NCBI GenBank assembly: GCA_033782935.1
Contig: JAWQEG010000488.1
Location: 744,001-808,000 of the forward strand
Direction: 5' to 3'
DNA: 64,000 bases
Origin: Petrolisthes cinctipes
Taxonomy: Eukaryota; Arthropoda; Malacostraca; Decapoda; Porcellanidae
The notes under the pieces are model-generated. The model worked only from the letters and a program-made list of their open reading frames with translations. It had not been told where the DNA came from and searched no databases. Numbering within the stretch: the first letter of the stretch is position 1; every line of letters begins with the position of its first letter. Made by a program: the position numbers and the translations under genes. Positions 1 through 9,800 of this stretch are shown in pieces.

Positions 1-58
1 ATCTTTTAGGTGCACAAAAGTCGATATGTGCATGCATCTTCAGTACCCGTTTATATCT

Positions 59-145
59 CAAATTCAGGCTCAAAACACCCGAAAATTCAATATTTTGGGG
101 TCCCAGAAGCAATCTGTACATGCCTACTCAGTGTTAGAGTATTTT
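59..145 (+). repeat. Ancestral half-monomer h1 (87 bp)
   Basis: First half of a 177-bp monomer, starting at CAAATTCAGGC. It lines up with the following half (146-234) along its whole length. Over a 58-bp core (65-122 against 153-210) an ungapped hand alignment gives 41 identical positions. Shared landmarks are CAGGC, AAAACA, GAAAAT, ATATTTT, CCC, CAAT and TGTACATG/TGTGCATG. This indicates that the modern monomer arose by duplication of a unit of about 88 bp. Confidence 0.8.
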
Positions 146-153
146 CAAAATAC
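139..153. repeat. Dyad GTATTTTCAAAATAC (representative)
   Basis: Perfect 7-bp arms around a single C. The same motif occurs at the equivalent place in most A1, C1 and C2 monomers. In B monomers (for example 1130-1144) the motif is ATATTTTCAAAATAT: both outer arm positions have changed together, so pairing is kept. In A2 the right arm is AAAATTC and only five base pairs per arm remain. The element lies at the h1/h2 boundary. A function is not shown. Confidence 0.75.
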
Positions 154-234
154 AGGCCCAAAACATGCTGAAAATCGATATTTTAGATGCCAAAAGTCAA
201 TATGTGCATGTATCTTCTGTACCCGTTTATATCT
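146..234 (+). repeat. Ancestral half-monomer h2 (89 bp)
   Basis: Second half of the monomer, starting at CAAAATACAGGCCC and spanning the conventional A/B junction used here. It is the diverged partner of h1 at 59-145 (41 of 58 core positions identical, no gaps). The 29 bp missing from C monomers come from the 3' part of this half, where the match to h1 is weakest. Confidence 0.8.
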
Positions 235-353
235 CAAATTCAGGCTCAAAACACCCGAAAATTCAATATTTTGGGGTCCCAGAAGCAATCTGTACATGCC
301 TACACAGTGCTAGAATATTTTCAATATATAGGCTAAAAACATGCTAAAAATCG
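178..353 (+). repeat. Monomer type B1 (176 bp), representative copy
   Basis: Representative B1 monomer following A1. It starts ATATTTTAGATGCC, has GTGCATGTATCTTCTGT (so it lacks the TGCATGCA palindrome), and shares the CAGGCTCAAAACACCC and CAATATTTTGGGG blocks with A1. It ends TACACAGTGCTAGAATATTTTC and AGGCTAAAAACATGCTAAAAATCG. Most copies read GATGCCCAAAGTC; this one reads GATGCCAAAAGTC. This copy also has a CAATATATAGG variant that breaks the usual inverted repeat near its end. Usual neighbours are A1 before and C1 after. Confidence 0.92.
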
Positions 354-501
354 ACATTTTAGGTGCCAAAAAATCGATATCTCAAATTCAGTCCCAAAAC
401 ACCCGAAAATTCGATATTTAGAAGTCCAAGAAGGTATCTGTACATGCCTACTCCGTGTTAGAGTATTTTCAAAATACAGACCAAAAACATACTGAAAATC
501 G
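354..501 (+). repeat. Monomer type C1 (148 bp), deletion-derived short monomer
   Basis: Representative C1 monomer. It starts ACATTTTAGGTGCC and then runs from AAATCGATAT straight into CTCAAATTCAGTCCC. The 29 bp that lie between these points in A and B are missing. In the long monomers the missing piece is flanked by ATAT on both sides, so a slip or repair event at 4-bp microhomology explains it. C1 usually carries AGAGGTCCCAGAAGGTATCTG and ends CAAAATACAGGCCAAAAACATACTG, leading into A2. This copy has two extra substitutions (AGAAGTCCAAG). Confidence 0.92.
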
Positions 502-1129
502 ATCTTTTAGGTGCCCAAAAGTCGATATGTGCATGCATCTTCTGTACCCGTTTATATCTCAAATTCTGGCCCTAAACACCCGAAAATTCGATATTTTGGG
601 GTCCCAGAAGCGATCTGTACATGCCTACACCGTGTTAGAGTATTTTCAAAATTCAGGCCCAAAACATGCTGAAAATCGATATTTTTGGTGCCCAAAGTCA
701 ATATGTGCATGTATCTTCTGTACCCGTTTATATCTCAAATTCAGGCTCAAAACACCCGAAAATTCAATATTTTGGGGTCCCAGAAGCTATCTGTACAGTG
801 CTAGAATATTTTCAAAATATAGGCTAAAAACATGCTAAAAATCGATCTTTTAGGTGCCAAAAAGTCGATATCTCAAATTCAGCCCCAAAACACCCGAAAA
901 TTCGATATTTAGGGGTCCCAGAAGCGATCTGTACATGCCTACTCAGTGTTAGAGTATTTTCAAAATACAGGCCCAAAACATGCTGAAAATCGATATTTTA
1001 GATGCCCAAAGTCAATATGTGCATGTATCTTCTGTACCCGTTTATATCTCAAATTCAGGCTCAAAACACCCAAAAATTCAATATTTTGGGGTCCCAGAAG
1101 CAATCTGTACATGCCTACACTGTGCTAGA

Positions 1130-1144
1130 ATATTTTCAAAATAT
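1130..1144. repeat. Dyad ATATTTTCAAAATAT of B monomers (representative)
   Basis: B-monomer counterpart of the dyad at 139-153. Relative to GTATTTTCAAAATAC, the first base has changed G to A and the last C to T, so the 7-bp arms remain perfectly complementary. The motif recurs in nearly every B1 and B2 monomer of the window. Confidence 0.75.
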
Positions 1145-1316
1145 AGGCTAAAAACATGCTGAAAATCGATATTTTAGGTGCCAAAAAATCGATATCTCAA
1201 ATTCAGTCCCAAAATACCTGAAAATTCGATATTTAGAGGTCCCAGAAGGTATCTGTACATGCCAACTCCGTGTTAGAGTATTTTCAAAATACAGGCCAAA
1301 AACATACTGAAAATCG

Positions 1317-1493
1317 ATCTTTTAGGTGCCCAAAAGTCGATATGTGCATGCATCTTCTGTACCCGTTTATATCTCAAATTCTGGCCCTAAACACCCGAAA
1401 ATTCGATATTTTGGGGTCCCAGAAGCGATCTGTACATGCCTACTCCGTGTTAGAGTATTTTCAAAATTCAGGCCCAAAACATGCTGAAAATCG
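1317..1493 (+). repeat. Monomer type A2 (177 bp), representative copy
   Basis: Representative A2 monomer. It differs from A1 at linked sites: GGTGCCCAAAAGTCG, CATCTTCTGTACCC, CTGGCCCTAAACACCC, GAAAATTCGATATTTT, AGAAGCGATCTG, TACTCCGTGTTAGAG and CAAAATTCAGGCCC. It keeps the TGCATGCA palindrome of A1. A2 is normally preceded by C1 and followed by B2. The CCCTAAA heptamer inside it looks like a plant-type telomere unit but occurs singly. Confidence 0.92.
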
Positions 1494-1669
1494 ATATTTT
1501 TGGTGCCCAAAGTCAATATGTGCATGTATCTTCTGTACCCGTTTATATCTCAAATTCAGGCTCAAAACACCCGAAAATTCAATATTTTTGGGTCCCAGAA
1601 GCAATCTGTACATGCCTACTCAGTGCTAGAATATTTTCAAAATATAGGCTAAAAACATGCTAAAAATCG
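1494..1669 (+). repeat. Monomer type B2 (176 bp), representative copy
   Basis: Representative full-length B2 monomer. It starts ATATTTTTGGTGCCCAAAGTC, which separates it from B1 (ATATTTTAGATGCCC), and ends TACTCAGTGCTAGAATATTTTC where B1 has TACACAGTGC. A common derivative, B2', lacks 10 bp so that CTGTACATGCCTACTCAGTG becomes CTGTACAGTG; an example is 679-844 (166 bp). B2 normally sits between A2 and C2. Confidence 0.9.
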
Positions 1670-1817
1670 ATCTTTTAGGTGCCAAAAAGTCGATATCTCA
1701 AATTCAGTCCCAAAACACCCGAAAATTCGATATTTAGGGGTCCCAGAAGCGATCTGTACATGCCTACTCCGTGTTAGAGTATTTTCAAAATACATGGCCA
1801 AAACATACTGAAAATCG
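1670..1817 (+). repeat. Monomer type C2 (148 bp), representative copy
   Basis: Representative C2 monomer. It shares the 29-bp deletion with C1, so the two descend from one deleted ancestor. It starts ATCTTTTAGGTGCCAAAAAG, has ATATTTAGGGGTCCCAGAAG with CGATCTG after it, and usually ends CAAAATACATGCTCAAAACATACTG, leading into A1. This copy ends ACATGGCCAAAACATACTG, a local variant. A derivative C2' (140 bp) has lost 8 bp so that GATCTGTACATGCCTACTCC reads GATCTTTACTCC. Confidence 0.9.
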
Positions 1818-4800
1818 ATCTTTTAGGTGCACAAAAGTCGATATGTGCATGCATCTTCAGTACCCGTTTATATCTCATATTCAGGTTCAAAACACCCGAA
1901 AATTCAATATTTTGGGGTCCCAGAAGCAATCTGTACATGCCTACTCAGTGTTAGAGTATTTTCAAAATTCAGGCCCAAAACATGCTGAAAATCGATATTT
2001 TTGGGGCCCAAAGTCAATATGTGCATGTATCTTCTGTACCCGTTTATATCTCAAATTCAGGCTCAAAACACCCGAAAATTCAATATTTTGGGGTCCCAGA
2101 AGCAATCTGTACATGCCTACTCAGTGCTAGAATATTTTCAAAATATAGGCTAAAAACATGCTAAAAATCGATCTTTTAGGTGCCAAAAAGTCGATATCAC
2201 AAATTCAGTCCCAAAACACCCGAAAATTCGATATTTAGGGGTCCCAGAAGCGATCTGTACATGCCTATTCCGTGTAAGAGTATTTTCAAAATACATGCTC
2301 AAAACATACTGAAAATCGATCTTTTAGGTGTACAAAAGTCGATATGTGCATGCATCTTCAGTACCCGTTTATATCTCAAATTCAGGCTCAAAACACACGA
2401 AAATTCAATATTTTGGGGTCCCAGAAGCAATCTGTACATGCCTACTCAGTGTTAGAGTATTTTCAAAATACAGGCCAAAAACATGCTGAAAATCGATCTT
2501 TTAGATGCCCAAAGTCAATATGTGCATGTATCTTCTGTACCCGTTTATATCTCAAATTCAGGCTCAAAACACCCGAAAATTCAATATTTTGGGGTCCCAG
2601 AAGCAATCTGTACATGCCTACACAGTGCTAGAATATTTTCAAAATATAGGCTAAAAACATGCTAAAAATCGACATTTTAGGTGCCAAAAAAATCGATATC
2701 TCAAATTCAGTCCCAAAACACCCGAAAATTCGATATTTAGAGGTCCCAGAAGGTATCTGTACATGCCTACTCCGTGTTAGAGTATTTTCAAAATACAGGC
2801 CAAAAACATACTGAAAATCGATCTTTTAGGTGCACAAAAGTCGATATGTGCATGCATCTTCAGTACCCGTTTATATCTCAAATTCAGGCTCAAAACACCC
2901 GAAAATTCGATATTTTGGGGTCCCAGAAGCGATCTGTACATGCCTACTCCGTGTTAGAGTATTTTCAAAATTCAGGCCCAAAACATGCTGAAAATCGATA
3001 TTTTTGGTGCCCAAAGTCAATATGTGCATGTATCTTCTGTACCCGTTTATATCTCAAATTCAGGCTCAAAACACCCGAAAATTCAATATTTTGGGGTTCC
3101 AGAAGCAATCTGTACATGCCTACTCAGTGCTAGAATATTTTCAAAATATAGGCTAAAAACATTCTAAAAATCGACATTTTAGGTGCCAAAAAATTGATAT
3201 CTCAAATTCAGTCCCAAAACACCCGAAAATTCGATATTTAGGGGTCCCAGAAGCGATCTGTACATGCCTACTCCGTGTACGAGTATTTTCAAAATACATG
3301 CTCAAAACATACTGAAAATCGATCTTTTAGGTGCACAAAAGTCGATATGTGCATGCATCTTCAGTACCCGTTTATATCTCAAATTCAGGCTCAAAACACC
3401 CGAAAATTCAATATTTTGGGGTCCCAGAAGCAATCTGTACATGCATACTCCGTGTTAGAGTATTTTCAAAATACAGGCCCAAAACATGCTGAAAATCGAT
3501 ATTTTAGATGCCAAAAGTCAATATGTGCATGTATCTTCTGTACCCGTTTATATCTCAAATTCAGGCTCAAAACACCCGAAAATTCAATATTTTGGGGTCC
3601 GAGAAGCAATCTGTACATGCCTACACAGTGCTAGAATATTTTCAAAATATAGGCTAAAAACATTCTAAAAATCGACATTTTAGGTGCCAAAAAATTGATA
3701 TCTCAAATTCAGTCCCAAAACACCCGAAAATTCGATATTTAGGGGTCCCAGAAGCGATCTGTACATGCCTACTCCGTGTACGAGTATTTTCAAAATACAT
3801 GCTCAAAACATACTGAAAATCGATCTTTTAGGTGCACAAAAGTCGATATGTGCATGCATCTTCAGTACCCGTTTATATCTCAAATTCAGGCTCAAAACAC
3901 CCGAAAATTCAATATTTCGGGGTCCCAGAAGCAATCTGTACATGCATACTCCGTGTTAGAGTATTTTCAAATTACAGGCCCAAAACATGCTGAAAATCGA
4001 TATTTTAGATGCCAAAAGTCAATATGTGCATGTATCTTCTGTACCCGTTTATATCTCAAATTCAGGCTCAAAACACCCGAAAATTCAATATTTTGGGGTC
4101 CCAGAAGCAATCTGTACATGCCTACTCAGTGTTAGAGTATTTTCAAAATACAGGCCAAAAAACATGCTGAAAATCGATATTTTAGATGCCCAAAGTCAAT
4201 ATGTGCATGTATCTTCTGTACCCGTTTATATCTCAAATTCAGGCTGAAAACACCCGAAAATTCAATATTTTGGGGTCCCAGAAGCAATCTGTACATGCCT
4301 ACACAGTGTTAGAGTATTTTCAAAATACAGGCCCAAAACATGCTGAAAATCGATATTTTAGATGCCCAATGTCAATATGTGCATGTATCTTCTGTACCCA
4401 TTTATATCTCAAATTCAGGCTTAAAACACCCGAAAATTAAATATTTTGGGGTCCCAGAAGCAATCTGTACATGCCTACACAGTGCTAGAATATTTTCAAA
4501 TATAGGCTAAAAACATGCTAAAAATCGACATTTTAGGTGCCAAAAAATCGATATCTCAAATTCAGTCCCAAAACACCCGAAAATTCGATATTTAGAGGTC
4601 CCAGAAGGTATCTGTACATGCCTACTCCGTGTTAGAGTATTTTCAAAATACAGGCCAAAAACATACTGAAAATAGATCTTTTAGGTGCCCAAAAGTCGAT
4701 ATGTGCATGCATCTTCTGTACCCGTTTATATCTCAAATTCTGGCCCTAAACACCCGAAAATTCGATATTTTGGGGTCCCAAAAGCGATCTGTACATGCCT

Positions 4801-5826
4801 ACTCCGTGTTAGAGTATTTTCAAAATTCAGGCCCAAAACATGCTGAAAATCGATATTTTTGGTGCCCAAAGTCAATATGTGCATGTATCTTCTGTACCCG
4901 TTTATATCTGAAATTCAGGCTCAAAACACCTGAAAATTCAATATTTTGGGGTCCCAGAAGCAATCTGTACATGCCTACTCAGTGCTAGAATATTTTCAAA
5001 ATATAGGCTAAAAACATGCTAAAAATCGATCTTTTAGGTGCCAAAAAGTCGATATCTCAAATTCAGACCCAAAACACCCGAAAATTCGATATTTAGGGGT
5101 CCCAGAAGCGATCTGTACATGCCTACTCCGTGTACGAGTATTTTCAAAATACATGCTCAAAACATACTGAAAATCGATCTTTTAGGTGCACAAAAGTCGA
5201 TATGTGCATGCATCTTCTGTACCCGTTTATATCTCAAATTCAGGCTTAAAATACCCGAAAATTCAATATTTTGGGGTCCCAGAAGCAATCTGTACATGCC
5301 TACACAGTGCTAGAATATTTTCAAAATATAGGCTAAAAACATGCTGAAAATCGATATTTTAGGTGCCAAAAAATCGATATCTCAAATTCAGTCCCAAAAC
5401 ACCCGAAAATTCGATATTTAGAGGTCCCAGAAGGTATCTGTACATGCCTACTCCTTGTTAGAGTATTTTCAAAATACAGACCAAAAACCTACTGAAAATC
5501 GATCTTTTAAGTGCCCAAAAGTCGATATGTGCATGCATCTTCTGTACCCGTTTATATCTCAAATTCTGGCCCTAAACACCCGAAAATTCGATATTTTGGG
5601 GTCCCAGAAGCGATCTGTACATGCCTACTCAGTGCTAGAATATTTTCAAATTATAGGCTAAAAACATGCTAAAAATCGATCTTTTAGGTGCCAAAAAGTG
5701 GATATCTCAAATTCAGTCCCAAAACACCCGAAAATTCGATATTTAGGGGTCCCAGAAACGATCTGTACATGCCTACTCCGTGTTAGAGTATTTTCAAAAT
5801 ACATGCTCAAAACATACTGAAAATCG

Positions 5827-6828
5827 ATCTTTTAGGTGCACAAAAGTCAATATGTGCATGCATCTTCAGTACCCGTTTATATCTCAAATTCAGACTCAAA
5901 ACACCCGAAAATTCAATATTTTGGGGTCCCAGAAGCAATCTGTACATGCCTACTCAGTGTTAGAGTATTTTCAAAATACAGGCCCAAAACATGCTGAAAA
6001 AAGATATTTTAGATGCCCAAAGTCAATTTGTGCATGTATCTTCTGTACCCGTTTATATCTCAAATTCAGGCTCAAAACACCCGAAAATTCAATATTTTGG
6101 GGTCCCAGAAGCAATCTGTACATGCCTACACAGTGCTAGAATATTTTCAAAATATAGGCTAAAAACATGCTAAAAATCGACATTTTAGGTGCCAAAAAAT
6201 CGATATCTCAAATTCAGTCCCAAAACACCCGAAAATTCGATATTTAGAGGTCCCAGAAGGTATCTGTACATGCCTACTCCGTGTTAGAGTATTTTCAAAA
6301 TAAAGGCCAAAAACATACTGAAAATCGATCTTTTAGGTGCACAAAAGTCGATATGTGCATGCATCTTCTGTACCCGTTTATATCTCAAATTCTGGCCCTA
6401 AACACCCGAAAACTCGATATTTTGGGGTCCCAGAAGCGATCTGTACATGCCTACTCCGTGTTAGAGTATTTTCAAAATTCAGGCCCAAAACATGCTGAAA
6501 ATCGATATTTTTGGTGCCCAAAGTCATAATGTGCATGTATCTTCTGTACCCGTTTATATCTCAAATTCAGGCTCAAAACACCCGAAAATTCAATATTTTG
6601 GGATCCCAGAAGCAATCTGTACATGCCTACTCAGTGCTAGAATATTTTCAAAATATAGGCTAAAAACATGCTAAAAATCGATCTTTTAGGTGCCAAAAAG
6701 TCGATATCTCAAATCCAGTCCCAAAACACCCGAAAATTCGATATTTAGGGGTCCCAGAAGCGATCTGTACATGCCTACTCCGTGTTAGAGTATTTTCAAA
6801 ATACATGCTCAAAACATACTGAAAATCG
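5827..6828 (+). repeat. 1002-bp hexameric higher-order repeat, tidy example
   Basis: An undisturbed A1-B1-C1-A2-B2-C2 series: starts 5827, 6004, 6180, 6328, 6505 and 6681, with the next A1 at 6829, giving 177+176+148+177+176+148 = 1002 bp. It is the cleanest illustration of the alternating order of the two trimers. It overlaps the start of the 6.6-kb super-repeat at 6262. Confidence 0.88.
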
Positions 6829-9800
6829 ATCTTTTAGGTGCACAAAAGTCGATATGTGCATGCATCTTCAGTACCCGTTTATATCTCAAATTCAGGTTCA
6901 AAACACCCGAAAATTCAATATTTTGGGGTCCCAGAAGCAATCTGTACATGCCTACTCCGTGTTAGAGTATTTTCAATATACAGGCCAAAAACCTACTGAA
7001 AATCGATCTTTTAGGTGCCCAAAAGTCGATATGTGCATGTATCTTCTGTACCCGTTTATATCTCAAATTCAGGCTCAAAACACCTGAAAATTCAATATTT
7101 TGGGGTCCCAGAAGCAATCTGTACATGCCTACACAGTGTTAGAGTATTTTCAAAATACAGGCCCAAAACATGCTGAAAATCGATATTTTAGATGCCCAAG
7201 GTCAATATGTGCATGTATCTTCTGTACCCGTTTATATCTCAAATTCAGGCTTAAAACACACGAAAATTCAATATTTTGGGGTCCCAGAAGCAATCTGTAC
7301 ATGCCTACACAGTGCTAGAATATTTTCAAAATATAGGCTAAAAACATGCTAAAAATCGACATTTTAGGTGCCAAAAAATCGATATCTCAAATTCAGTCCC
7401 AAAACACCCGAAAATTCGATATTTAGAGGTCCCAGAAGGTATCTGTACATGCCTACTCCGTGTTAGAGTATTTTCAAAATACATGCCCAAAACATGCTGA
7501 AAATCGATATTTTAGATGCCCAAAGTCAATATGTGCATGTATCTTCTGTACCCGTTTATATCTCAAATTCAGGCTCAAAACAAACGAAAATTCAATATTT
7601 TGGGGTCCCAGAAGCAATCTGTACATGCCTACTCCGTGTTAGAGTATTTTCAATATACAGGCCAAAAACCTACTGAAAATCGATCTTTTAGGTGCCCAAA
7701 AGTCGATATGTGCATGCATCTTCTGTACCCATTTATATCTCAAATTCTGGCCCTAAACACCCGAAAATTCAATATTTTGGGGTCCCAGAAGCGATCTGTA
7801 CATGCCTCCTCAGTGCTAGAATATTTTCAAAATATAGGCTAAAAACATGCTAAAAATCGATCTTTTAGGTGCCCAAAGTCAATATGTGCATGTATCTTCT
7901 GTACCCGTTTATATCTCAAATTCAGGCTCAAAACGCCCGAAAATTCAATATTTTGGGGTCCCAGAAGCAATCTGTAAAGTGCTAGAATATTTTCAAAATA
8001 TAGGCTAAAAACATGCTAAAAATCGATCTTTTAGGTGCCAAAAAGTCGATATCTCAAATTCAGTCCCAAAACACCCGAAAATTCGATATTTAGGGGTCCC
8101 AGAAGCGATCTTTACTCCGTGTTAGAGTATTTTCAAAATACATGCTCAAAACATACTGAAAATCGATCTTTTAGGTGCACAAAAGTCGATATGTGCATGC
8201 ATCTTCTGTACCTGTTTATATCTCAAATTCAGGCTCAAAACACCCGAAAATTCAATATTTTGGGGTCCCAGAAGCAATCTGTACATGCCTAATCAGTGCT
8301 AGAATATTTTCAAAATATAGGCTAAAAACATGCTAAAATTGGTCTTTTAGGTGCCAAACAGTCGATATCTCAAATTCAGTCCCAAAACACCCGAAAAATC
8401 AATATTTAGGGGTCCCAGAAGCGATCTGTACATGCCTACTCCGTGTTAGAGTATTTTCAAAATACATGCTCAAAACATACTGAAAATCGATCTTTTAGGT
8501 GCACAAAAGTCGATATGTGCATGCATCTTCAGTACCCGTTTATACCTCAAATTCAGGCTTAAAACACCCGAAAATTCAATATTTTGGGGTCCCAGAAGCA
8601 ATCTGTACATGCCTACTCAGTGTTAGAGTATTTTCAAAATACAGGCCCAAAACATGCTGAAAATCGATATTTTAGATGCCCAAAGTCAATATGTGCATGC
8701 ATCTTCTGTACCCGTTTATATCTCAAATTCAGGCTCAAAACACCCGAAAATTCAATATTTTGGGGTCCCAGAAGCAATCTGTACATGCCTACACAGTGCT
8801 AGAATATTTTCAAAATATAGGCTAAAAACATGCTAAAAATCGACATTTTAGGTGCCAAAAAATCGATATCTCAAATTCAGTCCCAAAACACCCGAAAATT
8901 CGATATTTAGAGGTCCCAGAAGGTATCTGTACATGCCTACTCCGTGTTAGAGTATTTTCAAAATACAGGCCAAAAACATACTGAAAATCGATCTTTTAGG
9001 TGCCCAAAAGTCGATATGTGCATGCATCTTCTGTACCCGTTTATATCTCAAATTCTGGCCCTAAACACCCGAAAATTCGATATTTTGGGGTCCCAGAAGC
9101 GATCTGTACATGCCTACTCCGTGTTAGAGTATTTTCAAAATTCAGGCGCAAAACATGCTGAAAATCGATATTTTTGGTGCCCAAAGTCAATATGTGCATG
9201 TATCTTCTGTACCCGTTTATATCTCAAATTCAGGCTCAAAACACCCGAAAATTCAATATTTTGGGGTCCCAGAAGCAATCTGTACAGTGCTAGAATATTT
9301 TCAAAATATAGGCTAAAAACATGCTAAAAATCGATCTTTTAGGTGCCAAAAAGTCGATATATCAAATTCAGTCCCAAAACACCCGAAAATTCGATATTTA
9401 GGGGTCCCAGAAGCGATCATTACTCCGTGTTAGAGTATTTTCAAAATACATGCTCAAAACATACTGAAAATCGATCTTTTAGGTGCACAAAAGTCGATAT
9501 GTGCATGCATCTTCAGTACCCGTTTATATCTCAAATTCAGGCTCAAAACACCCGAAAATTCAATATTTTGGGGTCCCAGAAGCAATCTGTGCATGCCTAC
9601 TCAGTGTTAGAGTATTTTCAAAATACAGGCCCAAAACATGCTGAAAATCGATATTTTAGATGCCCAAAGTCAATTTGTGCATGTATCTTCTGTACCCGTT
9701 TATATCTCAAATTCAGGCTCAAAACACCCGAAAATTCAATATTTTGGGGTCCCAGAAGCAATCTGTACATGCCTACACAGTGCTAAAATATTTTCAAAAT

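Larger units (their letters stand above)
1..177 (+). repeat. Monomer type A1 (177 bp), representative copy
   Basis: Representative A1 monomer. Diagnostic features are GGTGCACAAAAGTCG near the start, CATCTTCAGTACCC (CAG rather than CTG), CAGGCTCAAAACACCC, GAAAATTCAATATTTT, AGAAGCAATCTG, TACTCAGTGTTAGAG and CAAAATACAGGCCC at the end. A1 contains the self-complementary TGCATGCA, once per trimer. It is normally preceded by C2 and followed by B1. The phase (start at ATCTTTT) is a convenience; the true unit boundary is arbitrary. Confidence 0.93.
1..6261 (+). repeat. Left mosaic segment of 501-bp trimers
   Basis: Monomer starts as I read them: A1 1, B1 178, C1 354, A2 502, B2' 679, C2 845, B1 993, C1 1169, A2 1317, B2 1494, C2 1670, A1 1818, B2 1995, C2 2171, A1 2319, B1 2496, C1 2672, A1/A2 chimera 2821, B2 2998, C1/C2 chimera 3174, A1 3322, B1 3499, C chimera 3675, A1 3823, B1 4000, B1 4177, B1 4353, C1 4528, A2 4676, B2 4853, C2 5029, A1/B1 chimera 5177, C1 5354, A2 with B-type end 5502, C2 5679, A1 5827, B1 6004, C1 6180. 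Three B monomers in a row (4000-4527) and several chimeras break the regular order. The two trimers starting at 3322 and 3823 are near-identical neighbours, including a GTGTACGAG variant. Confidence 0.85.

Noticed and set aside
354..501. Possible CENP-B box on the minus strand (CGAATTTTCGGG region)
   Set aside because: The spacing between the CG-containing part and CGGG is one base short of the canonical pattern and the leading TTCG is not matched, so I do not call a box.
1317..1493. Telomere-like CCCTAAA heptamer in A2 monomers
   Set aside because: It occurs once per A2 and is explained by a few substitutions from the A1 block GGCTCAAAAC to GGCCCTAAAC. No tandem telomere repeats are present.
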